In this document: one piece after another, positions 50,401-62,719 of the stretch
Layout of the letters: each line of letters starts with the position of its first letter
How positions within the stretch are numbered: position 1 is the first letter of the stretch
From: Neckera pumila
Lineage: Eukaryota; Streptophyta; Bryopsida; Hypnales; Neckeraceae
Length of the DNA: 64,000 nucleotides
NCBI GenBank assembly: GCA_963969595.1
Contig: OZ018410.1
Location: forward strand, 37,119,413 to 37,183,412
Reading direction: 5' to 3'
Notes under the pieces: model-generated
Told to the model about the DNA's origin: nothing
Seen by the model: only the letters and a program-made list of their open reading frames with translations
Database searches by the model: none
Translations under genes and position numbers: made by a program

Positions 50401-51105
50401 TCAGACCTCCTCCCAATAGCCGAATTCGCTTATAACAATGCAATTCATTCAACAACAGGTCTTTCGCCGTTTTATGCCACTTATGGATACCACCCAGCAT
50501 TATCGATTAGTACACCAACAACCTCAAGTGTGCCGGCAGCAAAAGACAGGATTCGACTTTTAAAAGAAATACATGATGAGGTGAAGACTATGATCCAAAT
50601 AGCGGGTGACCAAGCCAAGCTCAACTATGATCGACGAGTACAGCTACAACCATCATTTGTAGTAGGAGACAAGGTTTTACTTCGACACGATAACATCTCT
50701 ACAACTGCGCCCACGAAAAAATTAGAAGCCAAGTTTTTGGGGCCATTCCCCATTATTGCTAAACTCTCTGACTTGGTTTATCGACTTCGACTACCAAAGG
50801 CTCTTTGTATACACAATGTATTTCATGTATCACTTTTAGAGAGATATCGACCTGACACCATCTCAAGTCGACGACAAAAACCACCACCACCCATTGTGAC
50901 CCCGGACGGTGACATGGAGTGGGAGGTGAATAGAATTTTGGATTCCCGACGGGTAGGAAGATGGAGAAAACTCCAATACTTGAGAGCTTGGGAGGGATAC
51001 GGGCCCGAAGAAAATTCCTGAGAACCGGCTGCAAATTTGCACAATGCTCCTGATGTGGTAGCTAATTTCCACAAGCGTCACCCACAAGCGGCCAAACCAA
51101 ACGAC
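47430..51105 (+). pseudogene. pol: Chromovirus pol (protease, RT, RNase H, integrase, chromodomain), broken
   Basis: The protease with DSGAT at about 47612 lies one frame from the rest; the shift falls between about 47800 and 47830, before GTPWLTRHDP. The RT has the YLDD box at about 48736. The RNase H region reads ETNAS near 49180 where the family has a catalytic aspartate (TDAS), so the active site is lost. The integrase zinc region with CDLC is at about 49950, and the DDE residues are near 50044, 50227 and 50356. The chromodomain is at about 50910-51085. In-frame stops fall at 49057, 50263, 50317 and 51019, the last cutting the chromodomain. No active polyprotein can be made. Confidence 0.9.
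47965..48040 (+). other. GC-rich island within the pol frame
   Basis: A 76-bp block of about 86% G+C in an otherwise moderately AT-rich element. It encodes an Ala/Pro/Arg-rich linker between protease and RT. The block is bounded by an 11-bp direct repeat, GCAGGCCGGCA, near each end, and contains the palindrome CGCCGGCG. Confidence 0.85.
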
Positions 51106-51131
51106 TCAACGACACATCACCTACATGCCTT

Positions 51132-51146
51132 AAAAGAGGGGGGTAA
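51132..51146 (+). promoter_or_regulatory. Polypurine tract of the chromovirus
   Basis: AAAAGAGGGGGGTAA lies directly before the TG that opens the 3' LTR, as expected for the plus-strand primer of LTR retrotransposons. Confidence 0.88.
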
Positions 51147-51560
51147 TGTCACGACTACGTCGTTCCAAGGGACAAGGTCCCATGATGAAGGGGAAGCGGA
51201 GGTTACTAGTAGAAGACAAGACGGTTATTTACGGTTAGTCAATCAAAGCTTGAACTTAAGCTCGGTGAGGGAGCAATGTCCTTCACTTGACATACGTTAA
51301 TATAAGAAGTATTTCTAGTGATGAATGCTTCGTTTCAATGTCTCTTTGTGTTAAGTCTATGCTTGTCTTTTAATGGAAGAACGTGTTATTGTGTAATGAC
51401 ATATCATGATTGACCGCGCCTATATTATCATTCTCTTTTAGTTTAGGTTATATTGAGGAAGAGATGAATTCGGGATGGTTGAATTGGAAAGTAGCAATCG
51501 GATTTGAAATCCGTTCGGAAGCATTAGCAGAATACTTGTTTTGGAATCCGAGTCCTAACA
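51147..51560 (+). repeat. 3' LTR of the chromovirus
   Basis: 414 bp, TGTCACGACTACG to GAGTCCTAACA. It is near identical to the 5' LTR. The right flank is the 38-bp target duplication, which starts directly at 51561 without filler. Confidence 0.93.
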
Positions 51561-51598
51561 ATAGGTCTGTCATTTAGAGGTTAAACGATGCAAAGGAC
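51561..51598 (+). repeat. 38-bp direct repeat, right flank of the chromovirus
   Basis: Identical to 45751-45788. It joins the 3' LTR directly and continues into sequence that matches unit A from 8530 onward. Confidence 0.95.
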
Positions 51599-51790
51599 TT
51601 TTTTTGTCCGATGGATGCCAAAGACTCTCTCTATGTAGGATAGAAGAGCAATTGGTCATCTTTAGAATTATGTGCGAAAAGCGAGATTTCATACAGTAGT
51701 TTGACCTCCAATGAATATTTTTGTTTTTTTAAAGTAGATGATGTCATACTATACCAAAAGGGATGATTTCCATGGTCATCAACTTGATGG

Positions 51791-52742
51791 TTAACCCCTA
51801 AATGTTTTTGACTCTGTTTTTCACCAAAATCGCTCCAGAACTGCCATTTCTAATACAAGTACCAAATTTTAGAAAAAAAACATTTTTGGACACATGTAAC
51901 CGTAGGATCTTGTAGTACAATGGTTTAAAAAGATATGGAATAAATTTCAGAATTTTCTACCATGTGGATTGCAAGATAATAGCATATGAATTGACAAAAA
52001 TCCTTTTTTTATCACTGCAAAATCCAGGCAGCTACCTTTCACAAGGTCACATTTGTATGAAAAATGTCCAAAGTAGTGGTTACTCTTTGAAATCATTCTT
52101 CAAGGCAAGTTGTCTACATGCTTGAAAATTTTCTAATCATTTGGAATTGTACAACATATAGGAAAAAAATAGGAAGTATTGTAGGAAGAGGTAGAGATGA
52201 CTCAAGATACTTAAATACTAAATTGTCAAGAATTTAATTATGGAATTGAAAAATGCCAATACCAACGGTTGTAATGCTGTAATAAAAAATCTACATCCAA
52301 TGTTTTTATTTCTTTTCAAAAACATTGAAAATTGAGTTAGATAAAGGACTTCAAAGTTTATTTTAGGATAAACATTCCACGACTACCCTCAAACTAAAGT
52401 TCCTCATAACTTTTGACTTGTTAATCCAAATGGAATGATTCAAAGCTTTCCAAGTATATATAAATCTATAAATCAATTTCAAATTTTTATTTTTCAAAAA
52501 AGTATTTTTTAAAGAATTTTTTTGAGCTGCCCGAGCTGCCCACCGAACGCAGAAAATTACATATCATACGATAACTTTTTATGCATGTAGTCAAAAGTTG
52601 TGAAAATTGTAGGGCCTTGAAGCTACTCCTTGGGCACATCTTGTGTGAGAACTTGAGAGAAAAAAAATGAAATTCCATTCATAGTGATTTGCCCAGAATT
52701 GCTATATTGCCAAAAAATCATATTTGGTCCTTTAGAGGTTAA
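51791..52742 (+). mobile_element. TTAA-flanked repeat family member (unit B copy of 8721)
   Basis: It starts TTAA-CCCCTAAATG and ends CTTTAGAGG-TTAA (52739-52742). It was inherited with the duplication rather than by a new insertion, since flanks match unit A. Confidence 0.6.
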
Positions 52743-52980
52743 GGATTAATGAAAGGACATGAGTCAACTATGTCACATTCTTTGATTTTCCTCTATAGTG
52801 GCTCTCATAAACATTCATATACTTTAAAAATTATCAAAACTATTTGAGAAATTAGATTTTTCCAACAATTTTTGAACTTGTTGTGGTACAAGTAAGACAT
52901 CAGTATAAAATTAATTTTCAAAGTTTTCAATTTTTTTTAATTCTTTCTTAGTTAAATAAAATTTATTAGTAAAAGAACTT

Positions 52981-53864
52981 TTAACCTCTAAGGGCCCAAG
53001 GCCTGTTTTCCTACCAAAAAACACTCAAAACTGCCATTTCTATAGCAAAGACAAAGAGTAAGAAAAACATTTCATTGTTTTTTTTCCACATCTAATTATA
53101 AGATCTACATCTAATTGGTAAGAAAATGTGTGGAAAAAATTTCACAATTTTTCACCACACAGATTGCAAGATATTTTGCGTTTAAATTGAAAAAAACAAG
53201 TTTTCTTGTATAGGCATTTTGGGACTAGATTATTTGACTTTGAACTTTCTTAGCTTTAATTTTTGGCATTTCAGATTTTTGAGTTATTAATCTTTAATAG
53301 TGGAGAATTGAGTTGAATGTCTTAGAAATAAATAAAAAATAAATAAAAAATTGTTAAGTAGAAGTAGGAATGAGATAGAAGAAAAATCTAAATTATTAAT
53401 ATCTCTAAATGGAAATAAAATGCACTAATTGCAATGGTGAAATTGCTATAGCAAGAAAACTAAAGCATGTGGAAGGTTTGTTTTCTAAATTGCAAGAATT
53501 GCATTAAAAAAGATGCTGTAATTGCCTGAAAAACAAGATTGCCTACAACATTCTCATCACAAATCCGAAGGGAATGAATAAAAGCATTCCAAGTAGACTA
53601 AAAAAACCCAATGAGAAAAAAAAATTCAAATAAAATTCAAATTTTTGAAATTGTTTTTGCTGCCCTTGCTCTCCTATGTTGAGCTTATTTGGGCATAATT
53701 TTTGTTCCTGGGTAACAATTGGAAAAAAATTACATATTTATGAAGCTAATCAATTTTTTTATCTTCAACAAATGTTTCAATAAATTAGGACGAAAATTCA
53801 GCCCATGCGTATTTGTCCAAAATTCCATTTGTCTTTTGTAAAAATGATGGGCCTCCAGGGTTAA
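52981..53864 (+). mobile_element. TTAA-flanked element with inverted ends (unit B copy of 9907)
   Basis: Left end TTAACCTCTAAGGGCCC, right end GGGCCTCCAGGGTTAA (to 53864). It carries an extra segment of about 110 bp near 53275-53390 that unit A lacks. Confidence 0.6.
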
Positions 53865-55011
53865 TACAAATAAGTTCATTTCAAAATTCTTTAGTATGTG
53901 GAATGAAAATTCTTTTTAGAAGTTTCTAGTAAGAATTTTATGAATTTTAAAAATTTATTGAGTGAAATATTATTGACTAATACATGAACCCAAATGTTTA
54001 CATTTCTTATAATTTACTACAAAAATCTCCAAACGAATTATGAATAGTAATAAATAAATAACTTGTACAGTTTTGAGATTTTCAACAAATTTGGGAGAGA
54101 ACTATAAAACCATTATAATTTAGAATTATATTTTAGTAATATTTCACTCAATAAAATTTTAAAATTTGTGAAACTCTTACCAAAAAAATATAAAGTGAAT
54201 TCTTCTTCCACTTATCAAAGAATCTTGAAAAAAATTTATTTGTATTAAGAAAATTTCACAAATAAACTTGATGAAGTTATTAAGAAGTCAAAATTTGTTT
54301 TAAAAAAACTGTGGAAATTCTATTTATGAAAGTGTGTTCCTTTCACCACAACATGTCTAAAATTTGCTTAAAATCTCTAATTCTCCAGTTAGCTATGGCA
54401 TTTATATATAAGTGTATGAACCATTTTAAGAACCATTGCACAGAAAACATTGTAAAGATTTGTGGGAAATCTAGCCAAATTGTAACATAAAATTGTCCAC
54501 AGCCCTTTCGCCCTTGGGCACGTATCTGCACACGTTTCAAAAGCCGTAGGGGCAGGTGAAGAATTTCACTCTTGTCTTTGAACAGTGAAGAGTTCCAAAA
54601 ATAAAACTTCTAATGCCGTTTCCTTCATTAACCCATAGCATCAAAAATTGCTAGATGTAGCACATCTTAACATTCTTAAGGAGCTTCCTTAGAATCCATG
54701 AAGCCAAGGAAAGGAAAGGAATCCAGACTCTATTTGTGCACAATCTTCAGTTCATATTGTATCTGTGAAAGTTTAAAGTGTTGCTCAAATTAAGACTCCT
54801 TATTTCCTTTTCGTCTAGTCCTTAGTTAGCATGTTTGCATGTGGGCTCATTCCTAGCAATTGCGTGCTTGAGAATGGAGTAAAATTGCTTCAAGAGTGGG
54901 GAAGCTTTTCAAGAAGTTAGTGTTCTGGACTCTTTTTGTGCTACTGGGGAAAGGCAGCAAGCTGTGCACTTTTTGAGAATATTGCGATTGATTTCGTTGT
55001 TTCTATGTAAG
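53865..55011. other. AT-rich DNA, nothing recognised (unit B)
   Basis: The counterpart of 10678-11776, leading into the eIF2A pseudogene. Confidence 0.4.
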
Positions 55012-55683
55012 GCCAGTCATTCAATTCAGCAATGAGGATGAAAGTGTTGCATGTCGGTTGGTGACAAATGAAGCACACATTTTTTATGATTGGGCATGAT
55101 TTCTCAGAGGGCATTGTTGATAAGCTTTGGTTGCCAGGAATCGAGGGTGTTCAACTAGCAGTCACCTCCTTCACATATTGCTGCATACGTGCCTGAGATT
55201 AAGGTTGGTTGATTTGCCGCGCTTCCTGCCATGTTGGCTAATGTATTTTCTGCTTGATTTACCTGCAGCATTGTTTTTGATTGAAATTGGTGAAGTTAAG
55301 TCAGTAAACTTCTTGGTAGCTGTGAATCTTGTTTTCACTAGTGGGAGTGATCTACCTAGTGCAACTCATAATGTTTCTCATCTGCTAGGGTGCTCCAGCT
55401 AATGTACGCATATTTGAACTTGCAAATATTTGTGAAGCCCAAGCAGTTGCTAGACGAAGTTTTTCCAAGTCCAATACAGCTCAATTAATGTGGAACAAAG
55501 GTTCCAGGGGCGTTCTGGTGTTGGCTCAGTCGGATGTTGACAAAATGAATCAAAGTTATCATGGAGAGACACGATTGCACTTTCTGATAAGCGATGGCCG
55601 CCATGAAGGAGCTATACCTTTGAATGAGTCCTTTAACTTGTTGCTTACACTTTTATCACTGATTGAAAATGGATCTGGGGGAC

Positions 55684-57935
55684 TGTGAGGTACTTTTTCA
55701 CTAACTTTTACTTTTTTGTCAAGTACCAGTAGTATAGAAGTTTATTTGTGGATAAGCCAACATAGTCTATCGTTAGTGCATCTAATGTCACTTTTAAAGT
55801 AGATTTAGGTTATGTGTAAACTAACTTTATAAATCATACCTGGAAACTTTAATCATATACTTTTATTCTTTTTTTTTTCTTTTTTTATTACCAGATTCTC
55901 TCAATTTGGTGGACAGTCCATTACCACTAATGCAGACACAATGCTCTAAGAGTCCCAGTCCTATATAGTTTTCTAAGGTAGGCAACACGTCTTTGGCAAC
56001 ACGTCAAGTTGGGCAACACGTCTTATACATGGATGCAGCCTATGACCTGATCATATATATATACAAGATAATATTTTTAAAATATACAAATAATTTTTTA
56101 ATTAATAATTTTTTATGTGTTGGGCAATAGGGCCAGTAATTTCTCTTTCTGAGCTTTTCGAATCTATGTGCAAAATGACTACACGTGGCAGTCTCCGTGG
56201 GCAATACGTCCAGTATGCAAGATATAAAATGTTTAGGACAAAATACCAGATTCTTGGTCTTTGAGCTTTCTCCTTTGTTTTAAGATTGGGCAATAAGTCT
56301 CAGGGCAATAGGTCCAAAACCACAAGGTAAATCGTCCCTAAACATAGACAAACATATATCAAACACAAGAACATATAATCTCACGATTCTGTCCAATTCT
56401 AAATCCAAAATATGAATTACAAGTTTTATTTTAGAAATTGTAGGTTATATAATTGCCCATAACTCTATAATCTAGTCCCAAGCTAGGTTCACGGCCCAAG
56501 GGCCGTTCGAAAAATTTGGATCTTTTTTATTGTATTTTCAATCAATTCATCCAAATTTTGAGGTCAAAATTTCAATTTTATTAATGTAATTTTAATTTAT
56601 AGCCCGTAGGTCCTATTGCCGTATCAAAGACCCTAAGACCATGCTGTGGGACCTATGGCCGTGGACCAGACCTATGACCGTGGTTGATAACCGAGCAACA
56701 GGTCGGTACCAGGGTCTTACCAGGGTATCGGGATTGGGTGGGAGGTATCGATAGGGCAACAGGTCTCAATCCGAGGGAGGGAAGGGCCGGTCAGAGGTCT
56801 TGATCTGGCGTCGCGCGCTTCGCCGAACTGCCTGCGCCTCTAGCGACTTCTCCGACGACTGTCTTCGCTGAACTTTGGCGATTAATTTTGGCGTTGTTTT
56901 GGATCAATTCACGCAAATTCTCACCACATTCTCTCTCCTACCCTTGGTGATCGAGTGGTTGCACAAATTCTCCAATTACAGTTCAATTTTCACTCAGTGG
57001 CATTCCCAAATCCCTAATTCAGTTATCACCCCAAATCACCGAATTGGCAATTTACAAACAAATTCAAACAAATTTCACAAGCATTTCATCCTTCAATCTA
57101 CCTGATCAGTTATACTCGTGAATCCACACAAGATTACAAAAAAAAAATTGGATTTGAATTTTCTGTTGGCCTGATTCGGCACTGTAGTTGACTTCCGACA
57201 GCCTGCTCCACTCAGCTTCCCTCGTCGCACTGCTCCAGGGTCCTCATCAGCATCCAATCTTCCCGATCGTTCACAATTTTTCACAATCTCCTTCTCCGTC
57301 TCACGTGCTTCTTTCCCTGAATGTGCAACCTTCTGTACCGTAACTCCACTCAGCACTGATGCGATCCGTGATTCAGAAATGTCCAATTCAGCACTCACAA
57401 TTCCAAAATTCACACTCAAAATCCAAATTCTTACACTACAGCACACACAGATTCAAATTCTCAAGACAACGAGCGACCACTCAAAATTTACAACTAAATT
57501 CAATACTAAATCACAATTTGCAACACAAACTACACAAAATTTAATTTTTATTGCAACTGTGCTCAAATTGCACACACAAGAGAGAGAGTTTGTTTTGTTT
57601 TTCTTCTTCTTTGTATCTTTTGAAACGACAAGAAGAAGGCTCACGCCTCTTCCGATTGTTTTTGTTTTGTTTTGTTTGTCTCTTCATCCAATTCCGTGCC
57701 TCATTCATCCATCTTCATATTTTTCATCCGTTGTCAGATTTCATCCATCCACATTGCCCTATTCACACTGCGTAAAGTTCAAAAATTGCTTTTTCGATTA
57801 CTTTTAGCTACTTTCTACTTTATAGTGTTTTTAGCCTACTTTAAAGCTATTTTTCTTACTTTTTAGACTACTTTCTACATACTTTTTCAATAAAAAACTA
57901 AAAAGTAACCTAAAAACTAAAAAATTTATTCTACA
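55684..57935. mobile_element. Probable solo LTR (2252 bp) in unit B
   Basis: The insertion begins TGTGAGG and ends TTCTACA, and is flanked by a perfect 5-bp duplication GGGAC (55679-55683 and 57936-57940). Unit A has the single uninterrupted site at 12377-12381. TG...CA ends with a 5-bp duplication are the signature of LTR-retrotransposon integration. The two ends are not repeats of each other and no gag or pol frame is present, so a solo LTR from recombination fits best. The right half is less AT-rich and contains T-rich tracts near 57590-57680. Which internal region it belonged to is unknown. Confidence 0.75.
55981..56767 (+). repeat. Cluster of GGGCAAYANGTC-like motifs inside the solo LTR
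   Basis: Copies occur at 55981, 55994, 56011, 56122, 56199, 56288, 56303, 56693 and 56754, for example GGGCAACACGTC, GGGCAATACGTCC and GGGCAACAGGTC. Spacing is irregular. A second set, CCTATKGCCGT-like, occurs around 56609-56690. Confidence 0.8.
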
Positions 57936-59663
57936 GGGACATAATTTTGTCAATCTTTTTTGTTGGTGTCACTCTTATAAGCAATGAACAAGTCATGTTT
58001 GCCTCATGCGCATAACATTAGAGGCGTTGATGAGCAAGCATGTGAGTTTTTTTCAACCCTTACTTCTTGTATTTTTTATTTTTTAGTTAAGAAAGGCTCA
58101 ATACATGACGTGCAGTGGTCTCGAAATGCCAAAATGTTTCTCGTGGTTTAGGGTTGTATCCAATTTGCAACTCTTAGTACTTAAGGCATGATGTTGAGTA
58201 TCTTTGCTATGGAAAGTATTTTTTCAGTACTTACCTAGAGTTAATCAGATTTTTAACTGAACCAGATGTGGTGTTATAAAGTGAGTCTCTCCATATAATC
58301 CTGAATTCAATGATAGGCGAGGCCCATCAATATTGTTTTCCGCGCCTGCTATCACTTACTTTGGAAGTATATTGTATAATTTGTGTGTTGTTGGAGCATC
58401 TATTTCTTGTGAATCCTTGACATTTGTGCAATTATGCATACAAAGGCGACCTTATTCAGCAATTTTTGCAAGTCATCTTTGAGTTTGGACAGGGACCGTT
58501 CAATACCACCCAATGGAATCTTCAAGGCAGTTGTATCCTCCTCATTTTGGAGTCATCAGTACTGCAAATGTAATTTGAATGTTGTTTACATGTTATTGCT
58601 TTACAAACTAATAATCAATAGCACAAGAGGCCTACTCCCTAAGTATGCCATGTACAACTTCCCTTCTTCTATTTGCATTGAATGTTTTTTACACTTGTAT
58701 TGAATTGTATTGTAATATTTGCACTAAATGGAATTTTAGTCAAATTGAAATAGAAGACATCTAACTGTACTCTTTTTCTGGTTTCTCGATTTCGTTATGT
58801 TTCTTTCGGACTTAAGAGTGTTATGCGTAGAGCAGTACTTAGTCTTGGGGATTGTCTTAGTTGAGATGCTCTTACAAGGCCTTTTAATCTCACTTGAAGG
58901 ATTGTTTGTGACCTTAACATCTACTGCAGTCTTCTACTTGGCGGGTTTTGGCAATCTTCCTAGAGACGTGGTAAGTGGTAGTGAAGATTTTTGAAAAAGA
59001 AAGAACACTGGGCTTGTTGTGAGTCAAAAGGCAGCACAAAACCTAGTGGATCTGCATTTGTCATGTTTCTTTTCAACAAGCATTCTGAATTCGAGAATCT
59101 TTGAACTACTTTCAGAATGTAAAAGCACCTGCAACTGTTACAAGTGAATGGTCAGCTGATGGCCGCTACTTCTTGACGGCAACAACTGCACCATGCCTCC
59201 AAGTAGACAATGAGTACAAGTCCAACGCCTTAACTTCAATGAAATTGGGGGATTGTTTGACCGCCATCATTTGTGCTGAGTTGTTCAGTAAGTTCTTTTT
59301 AAATTATCATTTTCTTCCACAAATTAATGTACATATGATTTGGTTCATGATGGTTGACTGACCTTAATTCATTTTTGCAACAGGTTCAAGGTCTTCTAAA
59401 TATGATGGTACTCTTCATCATGAGAAGAAATATGATAAACTCTATCAGGTTTGAAACGTGGCCCTAATTGTCTCATTCTAGCACAAATCTCTTTCTGAAT
59501 GCTTTCCAAGAAAACTCATTCTCAAGCAAAACATTCAAGAAACCAGAATCCCTGGTGTTGTCTGACTCTTTGTGCTGATATGTTGTGTAGGCTGAGAGGC
59601 GTCCTGCTTCACTTGGAGTCTATCCAGACCGACCCCCGTCTCCTAGTTCCCCTAAGCCTGAAA

Positions 59664-61686
59664 GTAAGTTAAGGTGGAAGCCGCGAAGAGTGCCGAACCC
59701 AGCTTAGGTATGCACCAAGACTTTGCATTCATTTCTGTGAACTCTAGGTTTGATTTTTTGCCATGGAAATCCAAGTCAGAGGTAGTCGTCCACCATGACA
59801 AAGTCCGAGGAGGACTTCTGTGAATGATGGTTAATTTTTGCAACCAAGTTGAGTGAGAACTACTTCCTTGAACTCAAATCAGACAATATGGTTCCTCCAT
59901 ACAGGAGAATTGGCCAGTCAGAAAGGGTAATGCAGGTGTTGGTTTTAAATCATTCAGTTGTTACGCATTTTACATGGAGGTATGATTGAAAAAAAATTGA
60001 GGTTGGCAGGTTCCAAACCAGGAGCGTGTCTTCCACTACATGCCGGCCACTATCAGCTGCTACCAAAGCCTTGGTAAGGTAATGTGGATCATATATGAAG
60101 ATTGTGTCTGGAATTTGATGAAGCTGAGTTTGTGTGGCAATCTTTTAGATTGGAACAGGAGTAGCTAATCTAGGCCTTTTTTGGCTCTCGGTAATCCAAT
60201 TATTGTGTGTAGAAATTGCAGGTGTCTTCATCCCCTGAAGGACTAAGGAGACCACTTTGGGCTCTCCGAGAATTTGACAAGGCTGTCAGTCTTGACTTCA
60301 TATTGCTGACTTCATAATTTATGCCACGTTTAACTACATCTAGAATTTTGAAAGTCCAGAATTAATAACGATCATCAAGAGGAAGAAAGATGGTCATGAG
60401 GAAGAAAGATGGTCATGAAGAGGAAATTAAATGGATCTTCAAGAGATAATGCAAAGCATCAGGATATCTATGCAAAATATCAACAGATGAATTCAAAACA
60501 TCCTTAGATCTATTCTAACATTTGGAGATCTTCAAATGTGATAATCCGGATATCTCTAGGTGTTTTGTCCAAAATTCATTGAACAGTCTAGAAGTAGTTA
60601 AATGTGGTACATATTTGCAATTTGTGCATGAAATTTTTGAGGATTTAATCATCACATTGTGTACATGTGAAGCTTGTGTCATTTTGTTTTGATGAGCATT
60701 GCAAAAGTTATGAGGATTTTTGTTGTTCTATGTGAAAGTAGTCTAGTAATAATTATGTTCATTTGATTGGATAGATTGGTACTTGTACAATAACCTTTTG
60801 AACAATCTATTCCGACAAATGAGATGAAAGTTATTGTATTTATTTTGTAGGAAAATTTAAGCACAAATAACAAGAGCATTCTCACTACTTGGATTGACAT
60901 TCTCAATTTCATGTGAGAATTATATCTTATTTTAGATACAAGTTTTATTTTCATCATGAACCACCTTTCAATTGTTAAAATGTTTTTAAAGATGATTGTG
61001 ATAGCTTTGGTTTTATTTTGTTTTCTTTTTCATGTATACTCAACCCATTTTCAAGCACTTTGATTAAATGCACAACTTATGGAAGATAAATGTTTTTTTA
61101 AGAAATTTGGAAGGCAAAACTTCATTTTTGGGAAGGTCTAGAAACTTTAGTGTAGGCAATATGATCTAGGAATAGGTTCTTACTTCAATATCTTAGGAAG
61201 ATATACTCAAATAAGTTAATTAAAAGTTGATTTCATTAAAAAATAAGAAAAGATTGTGACTTTAGCCTTTCTTTGAAAAAGAATTTTTAAACAGACATTT
61301 TGGGTCTAAAAAAATTACAAAATTTTATGGTTGAAGTATAGTTGTGTCATCCATCTAATGTAGTTTGATTTGTTATTTATTTTGTTTTATTGTCATCCAA
61401 AGCAGAGACACGGTAAGCAATAATCCACCCCTCAATTTGCACTTTTGTAATACTTTAAGAATCAATCCTATCAGATTAGAACTCATATAGATTTACATGT
61501 TGTATATGATGCTTATAATGAAAACGATTCTTGCATGTTATGTTACTTTGTATTGTCTTGTCAATAATCTTGTAATGCTTTGTCGCTAAGGGCTCCAAAG
61601 TCCATATTCTTGATGATGAATAAAGTCCTTCAAAGTTATGTTTTGTCCAAAAAACTTGTCATTCATCCCATGTAATACTTGAATCT
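59664..61686. other. Downstream of eIF2A pseudogene B, nothing recognised
   Basis: The counterpart of 14099-16105. A tandem duplication of GAAGAAAGATGGTCATGA-like sequence occurs near 60380-60420, where unit A has a single copy. Confidence 0.4.
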
Positions 61687-62624
61687 TGAACCCCTAAAAT
61701 TCCATAACTATGTTTTCACCAAAAATGCTCAAAAACGCTCAAAAACTGCCATTTGTAATATAGGTACCAAAATTTTGAAAAAAACTTTTTTTGACATATA
61801 CAACCTAGGATCTTACAGTATATTGACTTGAAAACATTTGTTAAAAATTTCAGAAATTTCTACAACGTAGATTGCAAGATATAAACTTTTAAATTCACTG
61901 AAATCACATTTTTGGCCTTGCAAAAATAGGGCAGCTACACTTCACAAGCTCACTTTTCTATGAAAAAATGTCTAAATGGCAGTGCTTCTTTGAATTCTTT
62001 TATCTAGAAAGTTAGTCACATACTTGAAAATTTTTAGATCATTTAGAGTTGTACAACATATAGGAAAAAAGTCGTAAATAGAGAGTAGTAGAGAATGATT
62101 CAAAGTACTAAATTGTTAAGAATTTAATTATGGAATTGAAAAATAACCATTCCAATGGTTGCAATGTTGTAATAAATACTTTACATCCTATTAGTGTTTT
62201 ATTTTTTGAAAAAATATTGAAAATTGTGTAAGATAAAGGACTTCAAGGTTTATTTTAGAGTAGAGAATCCATAATTGCCTGCAAACAAAGATTCCTCATA
62301 ACTTTTGATCCATTGATAAAAATGGAATGATTCAAAGCTTTCCACATATATATAACTCTAGATAACCAATTTCAAGTTTTGTTTCTAACTAAAGTAATTT
62401 TTTTTTATTTGTCGGGACTACCCATTTATGAAAAAAAAAAAGATATTAGGACATAACTTTTGACTCACATTTCCAAATGTCATGAAATTTAGTGCATATG
62501 AAAGATATTCTTTGTCCCCACCTTTGATTAAAATTTGGGCCAAAAATATAGAAATCTTCAGTCACATATACTTGCCCAAAATTGCTATGTTGCCAAAAAA
62601 TGCATGTTGGTCTTTTAGGGTTAG
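61687..62624 (+). mobile_element. TTAA-flanked repeat family member, full-length (unit B copy of 16106)
   Basis: It starts TGAA-CCCCTAAAATTCC and ends TTTTAGGG-TTAG. It retains the middle segment that unit A lost and therefore shows the original state of this insertion. Its internal order matches the member at 8721. Confidence 0.6.
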
Positions 62625-62719
62625 AAGACAACATTTATTTATAACCAATTTGATGAATTTGACAAAGGTTATATTTGTACAAATATTTTTACAATATTTT
62701 TACAAATATAGGATCCAAC

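Larger units (their letters stand above)
45800..51560 (+). mobile_element. Ty3/gypsy chromovirus-type LTR retrotransposon, degenerate
   Basis: A 5761-bp element with LTRs of 417 and 414 bp that start TGTCA and end TAACA, a polypurine tract before the 3' LTR, gag with a CCHC knuckle, protease, reverse transcriptase, RNase H, integrase and a C-terminal chromodomain, in Ty3 order. The LTRs differ by only two clear substitutions and one short indel, so the insertion is recent. The coding region nevertheless has several stops and two frame changes. No clear primer-binding site complementary to initiator tRNA-Met was found after the 5' LTR. It is absent from unit A, so it inserted after the duplication or was lost there. 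It is not autonomous. Confidence 0.95.
55012..59663 (+). pseudogene. eIF2A pseudogene, copy B, split by a solo LTR
   Basis: The same exon remnants as in unit A, plus one upstream piece that unit A has lost: SNEDESVACRLVTNEAH at about 55024-55075. It shares with unit A the frameshift inside the KATLF exon (near 58475), the frameshift before YDGTL (near 59397) and an apparent GT-to-AT change at the donor after EGAxPL (near 55622). Private lesions are a frameshift at VQLA (about 55160), a TAG in the FLVV exon (near 58149), and an acceptor changed from CAG to CAA before 58434. Its donor after AGFGNLP (GTAAGT at about 58971) is intact where unit A's is mutated. An intron is interrupted at 55684-57935 by an insertion. 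Confidence 0.88.
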
